A DNA stretch of 21,120 bases from Deltaproteobacteria bacterium (GCA_021799555.1 JAJZAG010000023.1:1-21120); one strand, 5' to 3'; positions 1 to 7,280 are shown, numbered from the stretch's first letter. A program made the numbers and translations. Notes: generated by a model from the sequence alone, not told the origin.

Positions 1-369
1 CCGCCCGCGATCGGCGACATCGGATTTCCAATCGTGTTGCATCCGCGCGATCCCGACACCGCGTGGGTCTTTCCGATGGACGGCACAACCGTATGGCCGC
101 GCACCAGTCCGGGCGGGCGTCCGGCGGTCTATCGCACGAGCGATGCGGGAGCGTCGTGGAAGCGCTATGACGCCGGGCTTCCGCGCGAGCAGGCATGGAT
201 GACGGTGAAGCGGCAGGGATTCACCGCCGACGGCCGCGATCCGCTCGGGCTGTACTTCGGCACGACGTGCGGCGAGCTATGGGGCAGTATCGACGAGGGC
301 AAGCGATGGCGTCAGATCGCGGCGCACCTGCCGGAAATCTATTCGGTCGAAGCGGCAATGGTTGTGTGA
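1..369 (+). CDS. C-terminal end of an Asp-box (BNR/sortilin-like) beta-propeller protein, partial
   Basis: The reading frame is open from the first base and ends at TGA 367-369, so only the last ~122 residues of a larger protein are present. Two Asp-box signatures (S-x-D-x-G-x-x-W) are visible: SDAGASW near residues 46-52 and SIDEGKRW near 95-102. These mark strands of sialidase-like or sortilin-like beta-propellers (WD40/YVTN/BNR superfamily, often annotated as glycosyl hydrolase or exo-alpha-sialidase). Asp boxes are structural, so they do not prove glycosidase activity, and no catalytic Arg triad can be judged from this fragment. The stop codon overlaps the start of the MoaD-like gene by one base (TGATG), which suggests translational coupling. 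The fold is likely; the enzymatic function is unknown. Confidence 0.75.
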   Translation, partial: PPAIGDIGFPIVLHPRDPDTAWVFPMDGTTVWPRTSPGGRPAVYRTSDAGASWKRYDAGLPREQAWMTVKRQGFTADGRDPLGLYFGTTCGELWGSIDEGKRWRQIAAHLPEIYSVEAAMVV

Positions 370-629
370 TGCGGGTGCTGATTCCAAGCCAGCTTCGCTC
401 ATACACTCACGGCGCGGACGAAGTCGCGGGAATTGGCGGCAGCCTCGAGGAGCTGACGCGACATCTCGACGCCGAGTTCCCGGGAATCCGCTTCCGGATA
501 ATTGACGAGCAGGATCGAATCCGCCGCCATATCAGAATTTTCATAAACGGCGAGCAAGCGAACACGCTCGCGGCAAAGCTCGAGCCCTCGGACGAGGTGC
601 AAATCGTCGGCGCGCTGAGCGGGGGATGA
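369..629 (+). CDS. MoaD/ThiS-type beta-grasp (ubiquitin-like) protein
   Basis: This 86-residue protein starts at ATG 369, inside the stop codon of the upstream propeller gene. An in-frame start at 195 would lie inside that gene and was rejected. Length, the V-x-I-P N-terminal strand, the PGIRFRIIDEQ stretch, the FINGEQ strand, the DEVQIVGALSGG end and above all the terminal Gly-Gly match the MoaD/ThiS family. In that family the C-terminal glycine is adenylated by an E1-like enzyme and then carries sulfur as a thiocarboxylate, or rarely is conjugated to a protein. No E1-like (MoeB/ThiF), MoaE or ThiG gene is in the window, so involvement in molybdopterin or thiamine synthesis is not supported by context. 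Coupling to an Asp-box gene hints at a dedicated role. Confidence 0.82.
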   Translation: MRVLIPSQLRSYTHGADEVAGIGGSLEELTRHLDAEFPGIRFRIIDEQDRIRRHIRIFINGEQANTLAAKLEPSDEVQIVGALSGG

Positions 630-651
630 ATCACCGCCGCGCGGGAGGCGA

Positions 652-680
652 TTGTTGCGACGCGGCGAACGCGCTAGAAC
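652..680 (+). promoter_or_regulatory. Weak candidate promoter upstream of the glutathione S-transferase
   Basis: TTGTTG at 652-657 and TAGAAC at 675-680 are separated by 17 bases, a usual sigma-70 spacing. The match is poor (3/6 and 4/6). It is listed mainly because transcription would then start at about 687, inside the palindrome at 681-697. This is inference from consensus only. Confidence 0.22.
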
Positions 681-697
681 AGTTGCGATTCGCAACT
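681..697. promoter_or_regulatory. Perfect 7-bp inverted repeat, candidate operator for the GST gene
   Basis: AGTTGCG (681-687), a 3-base spacer ATT, and CGCAACT (691-697) form an exact inverted repeat 21 bases before the GST start codon. The total length of 17 bases and the odd spacer are typical of dimeric repressor sites (TetR or MarR type). A short hairpin in the mRNA leader is the alternative; with no T-run it is not a terminator. No regulator gene is adjacent. Confidence 0.42.
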
Positions 698-718
698 TTA
701 TGAGGGAGTTTATTCACG

Positions 719-1327
719 ATGACTACGCTATATGGAACCTCCCAGTCGCGCGCGGCGCGGTCGCTGTGGGCGCTCGAAGAGCTGGGCGTGAAGTACACAC
801 ATGTCGCGACTGCTATCGGGAGCGGATCGCGCGCGCCCGAATTTCTCAAGATCAATCCGAACGGGCACGTGCCCGCGCTTGAGGACGGCGGCGAGATTTT
901 CTGGGAGTCGATGGCGATAAATCTCTATCTGGCGGAAAAGTACGGCAAAGCTCCGTTCTGGCCCGCTTCGGTAGCCGAGCGCGGACACGCCTATCAATGG
1001 AGTTTCTGGGCGATGACCGAGACCGAGCCGCATCTGCTCACGCTGCTCGGGCATAAGCTGTTTTTGCCCAAAGAGCAGCGCAGCGACAAGGCGATCGCCG
1101 ACGCGACCAATGCGCTCAAAGCGCCGCTTGGCGTGCTCGACGCGCATCTTAAGGGGCGCGCGTATCTGCTCGGCAACGATTTTACGATCGCCGATTTGAA
1201 CGTGGCTTCGGTGCTCGGATTGGCCAACTTCGTGCAGTTGGACCTCGCGGGAACGCCCGCCGCGAACGCATGGCTCGGCACATGCCTCGCACGCCCCGCC
1301 AATCAGAAAGCGTCCGGGATGAAGTAA
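719..1327 (+). CDS. Glutathione S-transferase family protein
   Basis: This 202-residue protein has the full two-domain GST layout. The N-terminal thioredoxin-like domain (about 1-80) opens with the active-site region TSQSRAARSLWALEELG, has the cis-proline element NPNGHVPALEDGG and the glutathione-binding ESMAINLYLAEKYG. The helical C-terminal domain (about 90-200) contains the N-capping box region GNDFTIADLNVAS. Such enzymes conjugate glutathione to electrophiles or reduce peroxides in the cytoplasm; the substrate cannot be told from sequence. The ATG at 719 follows GAGGGAG (702-708) at a spacing of 10. It is transcribed alone: a candidate operator lies upstream and an intrinsic terminator follows 28 bases after the stop. 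Family assignment is secure. Confidence 0.92.
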   Translation: MTTLYGTSQSRAARSLWALEELGVKYTHVATAIGSGSRAPEFLKINPNGHVPALEDGGEIFWESMAINLYLAEKYGKAPFWPASVAERGHAYQWSFWAMTETEPHLLTLLGHKLFLPKEQRSDKAIADATNALKAPLGVLDAHLKGRAYLLGNDFTIADLNVASVLGLANFVQLDLAGTPAANAWLGTCLARPANQKASGMK

Positions 1328-1355
1328 TCGCCGGCGCAAGGATTCACACGCGTAT

Positions 1356-1390
1356 CGGACGCCGTGGCGAGAATCACGGCGTCCGTTTTT
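1356..1390 (+). terminator. Rho-independent terminator of the GST gene
   Basis: An 11-bp perfect GC-rich stem (CGGACGCCGTG 1356-1366 with CACGGCGTCCG 1375-1385) encloses an 8-base loop and is followed directly by TTTTT (1386-1390). The T-run is on the plus strand only, so it terminates the GST transcript and is not bidirectional. Confidence 0.93.
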
Positions 1391-1411
1391 GTGCGCCCAG
1401 CGATCCGGCGG

Positions 1412-2416
1412 CTATGAGTTCGGCTTTGGCGACGGGGTCGCGGCGGGCGATGGGCTTTCGGCGAGCGCCTTGATTTCGTCCCAGTAAGGACTGCGGCTTA
1501 GCTGGGCGCGGAAATCCGCCAGGAAGCGTTGCTTGCCGCCGACCCGTGCGGGCCAAGCCATATCAGCGAATTTCCATGCGAGATCGGGATGCCCGGAGTA
1601 GATGAGGTTGAGCATGTGGGCCCATAGCTCGCTGGGCATTTTCGCGTCCGGCCATACGCGGTACGGATCGTTGTAATTCGCCGCCATCGCGTCCACGCGG
1701 GAGTTGTTGGCCTTGCTTTGCAGGTTAGCGGCGCTAGGCGCGGGCTGGCGCATCAGGTGCCTCGCGACGCGCCATCGCCCGCCGCGATACTCGAGGATCA
1801 CCAACGGTGCGGGCGAATCGGCAAAATCGGTGTGCCATCGCGCGAAAGTCCAATCGTGCAGCACAATCTGCAGGCCGTCGTCGGGTTCGAGCCGGACGAA
1901 GTGCGGGCTCTCGTGGTCGTCGTCGCCCAGTTGGACCTTGCCGAGCGAGCGGAATTTCGGTTCGAGTTCGAACATATAGTAGGTCAGGCAACAGTTGACG
2001 CCGCCACTGTAGCCGGTGACCACGAGGTCGGGATGGCCGTCGCCGGTGAGGTCGTGTCCCGGCGCGAGGAAGCGCTCGTCAGGATCGTCGGCCACGAGCG
2101 CGCCGACACGCAGGGCGGCGTCGCACAAGGAGCGGCTGGTGTATTCGAGATGATAGCCGCGCTTGATCTCGAAGTACGCGCCGCCGCATCCGTGGTCGTC
2201 GCGGTAGATCGAGACGTCGTAGGCGCCTACCTGGGTTTCCGATTCGAGCGTTGGTCCGGCGCTCTTTGGCGTCGCGGCGGGACGCGAAAGATGCCGCTGG
2301 CGCGCGCTGGCGGGCGCCGCCGCGAGCGCGGTAATCGTCATGATCGCGGCGAAGAGAATCGCTGCGCGGGCGAGCGCGCGGAAGCGATCGGCGGTTGTCG
2401 GCCCCGCGGCGATCAA
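1412..2416 (-). CDS. Secreted protein with one FG-GAP/VCBS-like calcium loop, function unknown
   Basis: This 334-residue protein has an N-terminal signal peptide (hydrophobic run about residues 17-34, probable cleavage after ASA near 38). It then has a mature region with the motif DLTGDGHPDLVV (near residues 123-134). That motif is the D-x-T-G-D-G-x-x-D calcium-binding loop of FG-GAP/VCBS (integrin-alpha-like) repeats. Only one such loop is obvious. Cysteines in HGCGG and VNCC may form disulfides. The C-terminal third is Pro/Ser-rich at its very end. The start used is TTG at 2416; an ATG about 25 codons further in would cut away most of the signal peptide, so an upstream start is needed, but there is no good ribosome binding site. 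It is transcribed divergently from the carbonic anhydrase. I do not recognise a specific function. Confidence 0.72.
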   Translation of the reverse strand: MIAAGPTTADRFRALARAAILFAAIMTITALAAAPASARQRHLSRPAATPKSAGPTLESETQVGAYDVSIYRDDHGCGGAYFEIKRGYHLEYTSRSLCDAALRVGALVADDPDERFLAPGHDLTGDGHPDLVVTGYSGGVNCCLTYYMFELEPKFRSLGKVQLGDDDHESPHFVRLEPDDGLQIVLHDWTFARWHTDFADSPAPLVILEYRGGRWRVARHLMRQPAPSAANLQSKANNSRVDAMAANYNDPYRVWPDAKMPSELWAHMLNLIYSGHPDLAWKFADMAWPARVGGKQRFLADFRAQLSRSPYWDEIKALAESPSPAATPSPKPNS

Positions 2417-2476
2417 GAGCGGTATCCGCAGGAAAGGTCGTTCAGGAGTGGACTTGACCGGCGGATTTCCCGATGC

Positions 2477-2504
2477 TTAATAGGGTTTCCAATAGTTTTA
2501 GAAT
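2477..2504 (+). promoter_or_regulatory. Candidate promoter for the carbonic anhydrase gene
   Basis: The 171-base divergent gap 2417-2587 has a distinctly AT-richer core. In it, TTAATA (2477-2482) and TAGAAT (2499-2504, 5/6 match to the -10 consensus) are 16 bases apart, which would give a leader of about 75 bases. No clear repeat or operator was seen in the rest of the gap. Confidence 0.3.
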
Positions 2505-2587
2505 ATGACCGATAGTTATGGCACATGATCGTTCGCAGAGAGAAGATTAACGCGCACGCGACCGGAAATTAAGAGAGAGATTGCGAA

Positions 2588-3400
2588 ATGATGGTCTGCT
2601 GGAAGAGGATTACCGCGATCGCCGCGGCGATCCTGTTTGTCATGCCCGTGTTCAAGGTGCGGGCGGGGGGCTGTCCCACCGAGCCCGATTGGAGCTACAG
2701 CGGCGCCAACGGGCCGGCGCATTGGAATACGCTGTTTCCGTATCAATGCGGCACCGGAACGCGCCAATCTCCGTTTGCGATCGACAGCAAGAACGGCGTC
2801 ACTCGCGCCAAGCTGCCCAAACTCGTGTTTCATTACAATGTCGCCGACGTTACGGTGCTCGACCACGACGACCAGGTTACGCTCGACCACGGGGCAGGAA
2901 ATTACATCACGATCGGCAAGACGCGCTATGACCTGATCAATGTGCATGAGCATACGCCGAGCGAGTACACGCTCAACGGCACGCAATATCCGATGGAAAT
3001 CCATCTGGTACATCAGGACCTGCAGAGCGGCGCGCTGGCGGTGGTGGGAGTCTTTGTGGTTGAGGGAAAGCCGGACCGGGGCGTGCTCGAGGCGCCGACA
3101 TCAAGCGAACCTTCGACGGTCGATCTAAAGCTGACCGATCTGATTCCTCATAACCGCGCATACTTGCGCTTCAACGGATCGCTGACCACGCCGGGCACCA
3201 CGACGACGCCGCCGCGCTGCGCCGAAGGGGTCTTGTGGACTGAGATGCTCACGCCGATCCAGATGTCGGCGGACCAAATTTCGGCTTTTGAGGACTCGGC
3301 CGAGGCGTGCTGGGGAACGCGGGTAACGAACCGTCCGGTGCAGCCGATCAATAATCGGTTCGTGCTGAAGCCCAAGTCCGCAATCAACGCCGATCCTTGA
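2588..3400 (+). CDS. Alpha-class carbonic anhydrase, exported
   Basis: This 270-residue enzyme interconverts CO2 and bicarbonate. A signal peptide (about 1-26, ending VRA) sends it to the periplasm. Family markers are W-S-Y-x-G and GPAHW, then QSPF. The zinc ligands His120 and His122 (NVHEH) and His139 (MEIHLVH) sit at the spacing of bacterial alpha enzymes. The gatekeeper Glu126 and Glu137 are present. Two oddities stand out. The usual SEH is SEY (Tyr127). The catalytic-threonine loop, normally SLTTPPC-x-EGV, reads SLTTPGTTTTPPRCAEGV, an insertion of about eight residues (around 203-210). Cys53-region YQCG and Cys211 probably form the usual disulfide. ATG 2588 follows an AGAGAGAGA stretch. 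Fold and family are certain; activity is likely but should be tested. Confidence 0.93.
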   Translation: MMVCWKRITAIAAAILFVMPVFKVRAGGCPTEPDWSYSGANGPAHWNTLFPYQCGTGTRQSPFAIDSKNGVTRAKLPKLVFHYNVADVTVLDHDDQVTLDHGAGNYITIGKTRYDLINVHEHTPSEYTLNGTQYPMEIHLVHQDLQSGALAVVGVFVVEGKPDRGVLEAPTSSEPSTVDLKLTDLIPHNRAYLRFNGSLTTPGTTTTPPRCAEGVLWTEMLTPIQMSADQISAFEDSAEACWGTRVTNRPVQPINNRFVLKPKSAINADP

Positions 3401-3421
3401 GCGCGCCGCGATGGGCGCGGG

Positions 3422-4144
3422 CTATTCGGCAAGCATCGGGTTTGGTTTTGGGTAGCCCAACTCTGTGAGTTTCTGGTCGATGAGGCTCAAGTCTTTGGCT
3501 AAGCCCTCGACCGCCGCGGCGCCGGTGCGATCCGCGATTCGTTCGACGACGTGGCGGATCTCGCGCAGCGCGGCGTTGGCGTGCGCGCTCATCCGCAGGA
3601 TCGCGATCAAGCACAACCACGGAACAATCACTGTCGTGGCGACAGTCAAGAAGATCATTGTTCGCGCGCGGGCTTCGGCGCGGCCCGCGATTGACATCAT
3701 CGCGGAATCGTCGGCGGCAATCAGCTCCGAGACGAGTCCCTGGAGATCGCGCAGGCGCGGCTCGATACTGTCGTCGCCGGGTGCGGCCTGGCGCATCGCG
3801 TCGAAGACGGGATTAGCCGCTTCTGCGATTTTCTCGATCGCGTCTAGCTGCGCTTGGGTTGAGGCGCGCGAGCGCGCGGTATCGACCCATCCTACGAATC
3901 CGCGCTCCTGGTCCTTGACGATCTGCAATCCGTCGGGTTGGGTTCGTCCCCAATCCATCTTGTACAGCGCGGTTTCCATCCCGCGCGCGGCCTGGACCGC
4001 CAAGTATTGATTATCCTGCAACTCGGCCGGGATCGCCCCGAACCCATAAAATGCCAGCGCGAAAAACGGGGTCGCGATTAGCAGGACGACAGGCGCGAGC
4101 GCGGCGAGAAACCGGAGCTTGGTGATTACGGTAATTTTGGTCAT
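3422..4144 (-). CDS. Two-helix membrane protein with a periplasmic helical domain, unknown
   Basis: The 240-residue product has a transmembrane helix at about 11-34, a mostly helical periplasmic domain of about 125 residues, and a second transmembrane helix at about 163-184. A cytoplasmic tail of about 55 residues with heptad-like helices follows. This is the topology of four-helix-bundle sensor domains of chemoreceptors and histidine kinases, but no HAMP, kinase or methyl-accepting signalling domain follows, so it may be a stand-alone remnant or a small membrane adaptor. I start it at ATG 4144 because the hydrophobic helix follows directly; the frame stays open to 4492 but that would overlap pyrF. 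No strong ribosome binding site precedes it. It is divergent from pyrF and convergent with the carbonic anhydrase gene. Function not recognised. Confidence 0.65.
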   Translation of the reverse strand: MTKITVITKLRFLAALAPVVLLIATPFFALAFYGFGAIPAELQDNQYLAVQAARGMETALYKMDWGRTQPDGLQIVKDQERGFVGWVDTARSRASTQAQLDAIEKIAEAANPVFDAMRQAAPGDDSIEPRLRDLQGLVSELIAADDSAMMSIAGRAEARARTMIFLTVATTVIVPWLCLIAILRMSAHANAALREIRHVVERIADRTGAAAVEGLAKDLSLIDQKLTELGYPKPNPMLAE

Positions 4145-4309
4145 CTTGTTTGATGCTGCTTTCGATAGATTGCCGTTACGCGGCATCGGCCGCCGCCGGG
4201 CGGCGCCGCGCGGTTCACAAATCCAAAGATGCGCGCGCATCGGCGGCAATTGCAACGCCGCGGGCGATCCTGATGCGTGGCGCCGCGCGCTCGTGTAATG
4301 ATCGGCGCG

Positions 4310-5182
4310 ATGAATTTCGCCGATCGCCTTGCCGACGCCGTTCGCGCCAAGAACTCGTGCGCGATACTCGGCGTCGATCCGCAACTCGACAGCGCGAAGG
4401 CCAAGGGCGTGCCTGAACGGTACACGCTCGGACGCTTTTGCTGCGAGATCGTCGAGGCGTGCGCGCCCTATGTGTGCGCGATCAAGCCGCAACTGGCCTT
4501 CTATGAAGCACGCGGAATCGATGGGATGCGCGCTTTCGTCGAGGTGATTCGAACGGCGCGCAAGCTCGGCTTGATTGTGATCGCCGACGCCAAGCGGGGC
4601 GATATCGGCTCGACCTCAGCCGCTTACGCCGAGGCATTTTTGGGCGACGGCGACTTCGGTTGCGACGCGATTACCGTCAACCCGTATCAGGGCGCGGACT
4701 CGACGATGCCGTTTATCGCGAAGGTGGCGTCCGGCCGCGGCGTTTTTGTGCTGGTCAGAACCTCGAATCCGTCTTCGGGTGAGTTTCAGGATATCGCCGA
4801 CGGCGACGGAGTCGCTATGTGGGAGCGAATCGCGGCGCGAGTGCATGGATGGGGCAGCGACTATATTGGCGAATCGGGGCTTAGTGCGATCGGCGCGGTG
4901 GTCGGCGCGACCTACCCGAATCATGCGCGGCGCGCGCGTGTCCTGATGCGTAACGCGATCATCCTGGTCCCCGGCTATGGCGCGCAGGGCGCCAGCGCCG
5001 CCGATGCGCTGGCCTCGGCGCGGACGGACGGCGGCGGGGTAATCGTCAATGCGAGCCGCAGCTTGATGTACGCGTACCGCGGCGCGGCGGAGAAGTCTGC
5101 GGGGGAAGCGGCGGCGATTGCGGCCCGCGCGATGCGCGATGATCTGAACGCGGCGCTGGCGAAGCTCCGCGCCTCGGGATGA
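4310..5182 (+). CDS. pyrF: Orotidine 5'-phosphate decarboxylase, group 2 type
   Basis: The enzyme performs the last step of UMP synthesis, decarboxylating OMP in the cytoplasm. The (beta/alpha)8 barrel shows the LGVDPQLD strand near the N-terminus, the KPQLAFYE segment, and the catalytic Lys-Asp element in DAKRGDIGSTS. Its length of 290 residues and the extended sequence identify the longer group 2 (subfamily 2) form found in actinobacteria, myxobacteria and others, rather than the ~230-residue E. coli form. Possible starts are GTG 4277, ATG 4298 and ATG 4310. I prefer 4310 because it gives the family's usual MNFADRL opening, but none has a strong ribosome binding site. It stands alone, with no other pyrimidine genes nearby. 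Confidence 0.93.
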   Translation: MNFADRLADAVRAKNSCAILGVDPQLDSAKAKGVPERYTLGRFCCEIVEACAPYVCAIKPQLAFYEARGIDGMRAFVEVIRTARKLGLIVIADAKRGDIGSTSAAYAEAFLGDGDFGCDAITVNPYQGADSTMPFIAKVASGRGVFVLVRTSNPSSGEFQDIADGDGVAMWERIAARVHGWGSDYIGESGLSAIGAVVGATYPNHARRARVLMRNAIILVPGYGAQGASAADALASARTDGGGVIVNASRSLMYAYRGAAEKSAGEAAAIAARAMRDDLNAALAKLRASG

Positions 5183-5248
5183 TATCTTTCCAGTTCAGGC
5201 TAAAGGGAGTGGGGCCGCGTGCGGAATTGCGGATGCGCGCCTTCTCTT

Positions 5249-5809
5249 CTATGAACGCATCAGTTCCGCTTCGTCGGCGGCGAGCGTCGCGTACACCTCG
5301 CGGTCGATTTGGCGGTAGCGGTCGAGCGAGGCGTCGGCCTGCTCTTCGCATCCCTGTTCCTTTGCGATCTCGCGCATCTTCTTTTCGATCCACGAGAGGT
5401 GCCAGCTTTCGTCTTTGGTGACGGCGGCCAGAATGTCGCGGGTCTCGTCGTCCACGTTGGGCAGCGCGGCATGCGCATTGTAGCGGCTCTGCGCGCGCTC
5501 TTCGACCACAACTGTTAGCGCCAGCAAATCTACAATCGTCTTGGGTACGCCGGTGCGAAGCCCGAGCCTGCGCTGGTAGCCATCATCGACCATCACCGGT
5601 GATCCGCCCAGATCGGCGATACGCTTGGTCCATAGCCATGCGTGACGGGTCTCATCGGCCAGATGCGCCGACATCTTGAGCTGCGAATCGCCGTCTTTGA
5701 GATGGTTGATCAGATTGAAAAGGAGGCGCGCGCCCCGCAGTTCGGCATCCCGATAGAAGCTGAAAATTAGAATCTGCTTCTCGTTCGCCGACATGCTGCT
5801 AAAATCCAT
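5249..5809 (-). CDS. Ferritin-like di-iron four-helix protein
   Basis: The 186-residue protein shows the paired carboxylate/histidine motifs of ferritin-like di-iron proteins. Glu23 is followed by E53-T-R-H56 in the first helix pair; Glu103/104 (VVEERAQ) by E134-S-W-H137 in the second. Predicted spacing fits a four-helix bundle with a bridging non-haem di-iron site. Such proteins include rubrerythrin-like, MiaE-like and COQ7-like oxidases; the C-terminal acidic helical tail gives no further clue, and there is no rubredoxin domain. ATG 5809 is preceded by a strong purine-rich site (GGAGGAGCAGGAG) about five bases upstream. It is a single gene, convergent with pyrF and divergent from dprA. Fold is confident, substrate unknown. 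Confidence 0.85.
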   Translation of the reverse strand: MDFSSMSANEKQILIFSFYRDAELRGARLLFNLINHLKDGDSQLKMSAHLADETRHAWLWTKRIADLGGSPVMVDDGYQRRLGLRTGVPKTIVDLLALTVVVEERAQSRYNAHAALPNVDDETRDILAAVTKDESWHLSWIEKKMREIAKEQGCEEQADASLDRYRQIDREVYATLAADEAELMRS

Positions 5810-5976
5810 CAGTTCTCCTGCTCCTCCGCCATCGAAAATCGAACGGACACCGGGAGGTAAGAATATCGGGTTTGCCCGCGCCGCGGCTCAGAGGTCTCGG
5901 CAGTGTGCGCGGTCTAATGAACACTATTTCAATCAGACAGCGTGGTCAAGAAATCGGAATCGACGCTCGTGCGGGA

Positions 5977-6005
5977 TTGACAAGTTGGCGACGCGCACCG
6001 CTTAT
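5977..6005 (+). promoter_or_regulatory. Candidate promoter for dprA-topA
   Basis: The 262-base gap between the ferritin-like gene and dprA contains a perfect -35 hexamer TTGACA at 5977-5982. At 17 bases distance only a poor -10 (GCTTAT, 6000-6005) is found; a better-looking TATTGT (6003-6008) is 20 bases away, which is too far for the standard spacing. Short overlapping reading frames in the gap have no family features and look accidental. Confidence 0.25.
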
Positions 6006-6056
6006 TGTAAAACTACCGCGCCGGGACGTTATCCGCGCGCGAAATCGGACGCGCAA

Positions 6057-6063
6057 AGGGGGA
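6057..6063 (+). promoter_or_regulatory. Ribosome binding site that decides the dprA start
   Basis: AGGGGGA lies eight bases before TTG 6072 but 26 bases before the first ATG (6090) of the frame. An in-frame stop (TGA 6069-6071) directly precedes the TTG, so no earlier start is possible. The spacing favours the TTG. Confidence 0.55.
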
Positions 6064-6071
6064 TGCGGTGA

Positions 6072-7280
6072 TTGCGCAGCCGCACGACTATGGCCGCTTC
6101 TGCTGATTCATTGTGGCTCGCGCTACGGCGCGTCCCAGGGGTAGGACCGCGCACCGCCCACGTTCTGCTTGAAAAATTCGGTACACCCGAGAAGGTCTTC
6201 AGCCTCGACGCTGCGGAAATCGCCGCTGCCGGCGTTCAAGCCAAGGTTGCGCGGGCGATCACGGCCTTCCGCGACTTCGAGCCGCTCGATCGGGAGCTGT
6301 GCGAATTGCCGCGCGTCGGTGCGCGCCTGCTCCGATGGAGCGACGGCGATTACCCAGCGGCGCTGCGCGAAATCCCCGACCCTCCGCCGTATCTTTTCGT
6401 TCGCGGTAAAGCACCTGATTCCGACGTTCGCTATGTCGCAGTGGTGGGAGCGCGCGCGGCCTCGGACGCGGGGCGAAGGATGGCGCGGAGGCTCGGCTTT
6501 GAACTCGCTGCGAAAGGATTTGCAGTCGTGAGCGGACTTGCCCGCGGAATCGACGCCGAGGCACATCAGGGCGCTCTCGACGCGGGCGGAACGACGGTCG
6601 CGGTGCTTGGAAGCGGCATCGACGTAATCTATCCGGCGGAACATCGTCCACTTGCGGAAGCGATCCTGGCCAACGACGGCGCAATATTCAGCGAGCTTCC
6701 CGTCGGTACCGATCCGCGCCCCGAGAATTTCCCAACCCGTAACCGGATTATCTCAGGCCTCTCGCTTGGCGTAGTCATCGTCGAGGCGGCCGAGAAAAGC
6801 GGATCGCTTATAACGGCCCGGATGGCGCTGGAGCAGAACCGGCAGGTCTTCGCAGTGCCTGGAAGCCCGCTCGGGGGTAAATCCAGCGGCAGCAATCGGC
6901 TTATCAAGCGGGGCGCCGTGCTGGTGGATTGCGTCGAGGACGTGCTCGAGGAACTGGCCCCACAACTCGCCGAGTCGGCGACTAAACCGGCGGCGATCGG
7001 CGGCGGCTCGACGAAGGCGGGCCGCAGCTCGCACGATTCCGAGAAAAGCCGAGGGTCTACCGGGGCAAAATCAGTCGAACGGATACTCAAGTCGGGCGAC
7101 GCAACGGTAAACGCCGCTAAAGCGATTATATTAGAGCTTAAAGATGACTCAAAGCTCCACGTTGACGCGCTTATCGAAGCCTCAGGGCTCGATGCTCAAA
7201 CCGTGCTTAGGTTATTGCTTGAGCTTGAGCTAAAGGGGATAGTCGCGCAGCATCCCGGCAAGCTTTTCTCGCTCGCCTGA
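6072..7280 (+). CDS. dprA: DNA processing protein DprA
   Basis: DprA binds incoming single-stranded DNA during natural transformation and loads RecA on it; it is also kept in many bacteria not known to be competent. The 402-residue protein has all three usual parts. A helix-hairpin-helix/SAM-like N-terminus (VPGVGPRTAHVLLEKFG) comes first. The Rossmann-type core runs from about residue 118 to 300, with VAVVGARAASDAGRR, SGLARGIDAEAHQGAL, GSGIDVIYP, FPTRNRIISGLS and SGSLITARMALEQ. A C-terminal winged helix covers about 345-402. A linker of about 40 residues rich in Ser, Gly and Lys joins the last two. TTG 6072 is preferred over ATG 6090 because of ribosome-binding-site spacing. topA follows 64 bases downstream in the same direction, a pairing seen in many bacteria. 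Confidence 0.95.
   Translation: MRSRTTMAASADSLWLALRRVPGVGPRTAHVLLEKFGTPEKVFSLDAAEIAAAGVQAKVARAITAFRDFEPLDRELCELPRVGARLLRWSDGDYPAALREIPDPPPYLFVRGKAPDSDVRYVAVVGARAASDAGRRMARRLGFELAAKGFAVVSGLARGIDAEAHQGALDAGGTTVAVLGSGIDVIYPAEHRPLAEAILANDGAIFSELPVGTDPRPENFPTRNRIISGLSLGVVIVEAAEKSGSLITARMALEQNRQVFAVPGSPLGGKSSGSNRLIKRGAVLVDCVEDVLEELAPQLAESATKPAAIGGGSTKAGRSSHDSEKSRGSTGAKSVERILKSGDATVNAAKAIILELKDDSKLHVDALIEASGLDAQTVLRLLLELELKGIVAQHPGKLFSLA

Noticed and set aside
1718..2515. 265-codon plus-strand frame across the secreted protein gene
   Set aside because: It is antisense to a protein with a proper signal peptide and Ca-binding motif; no domain or ribosome binding site supports it.
5793..6144. Two small plus-strand frames between the ferritin-like gene and dprA
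   Set aside because: No conserved motif, no good ribosome binding site, and one runs into the dprA coding sequence.
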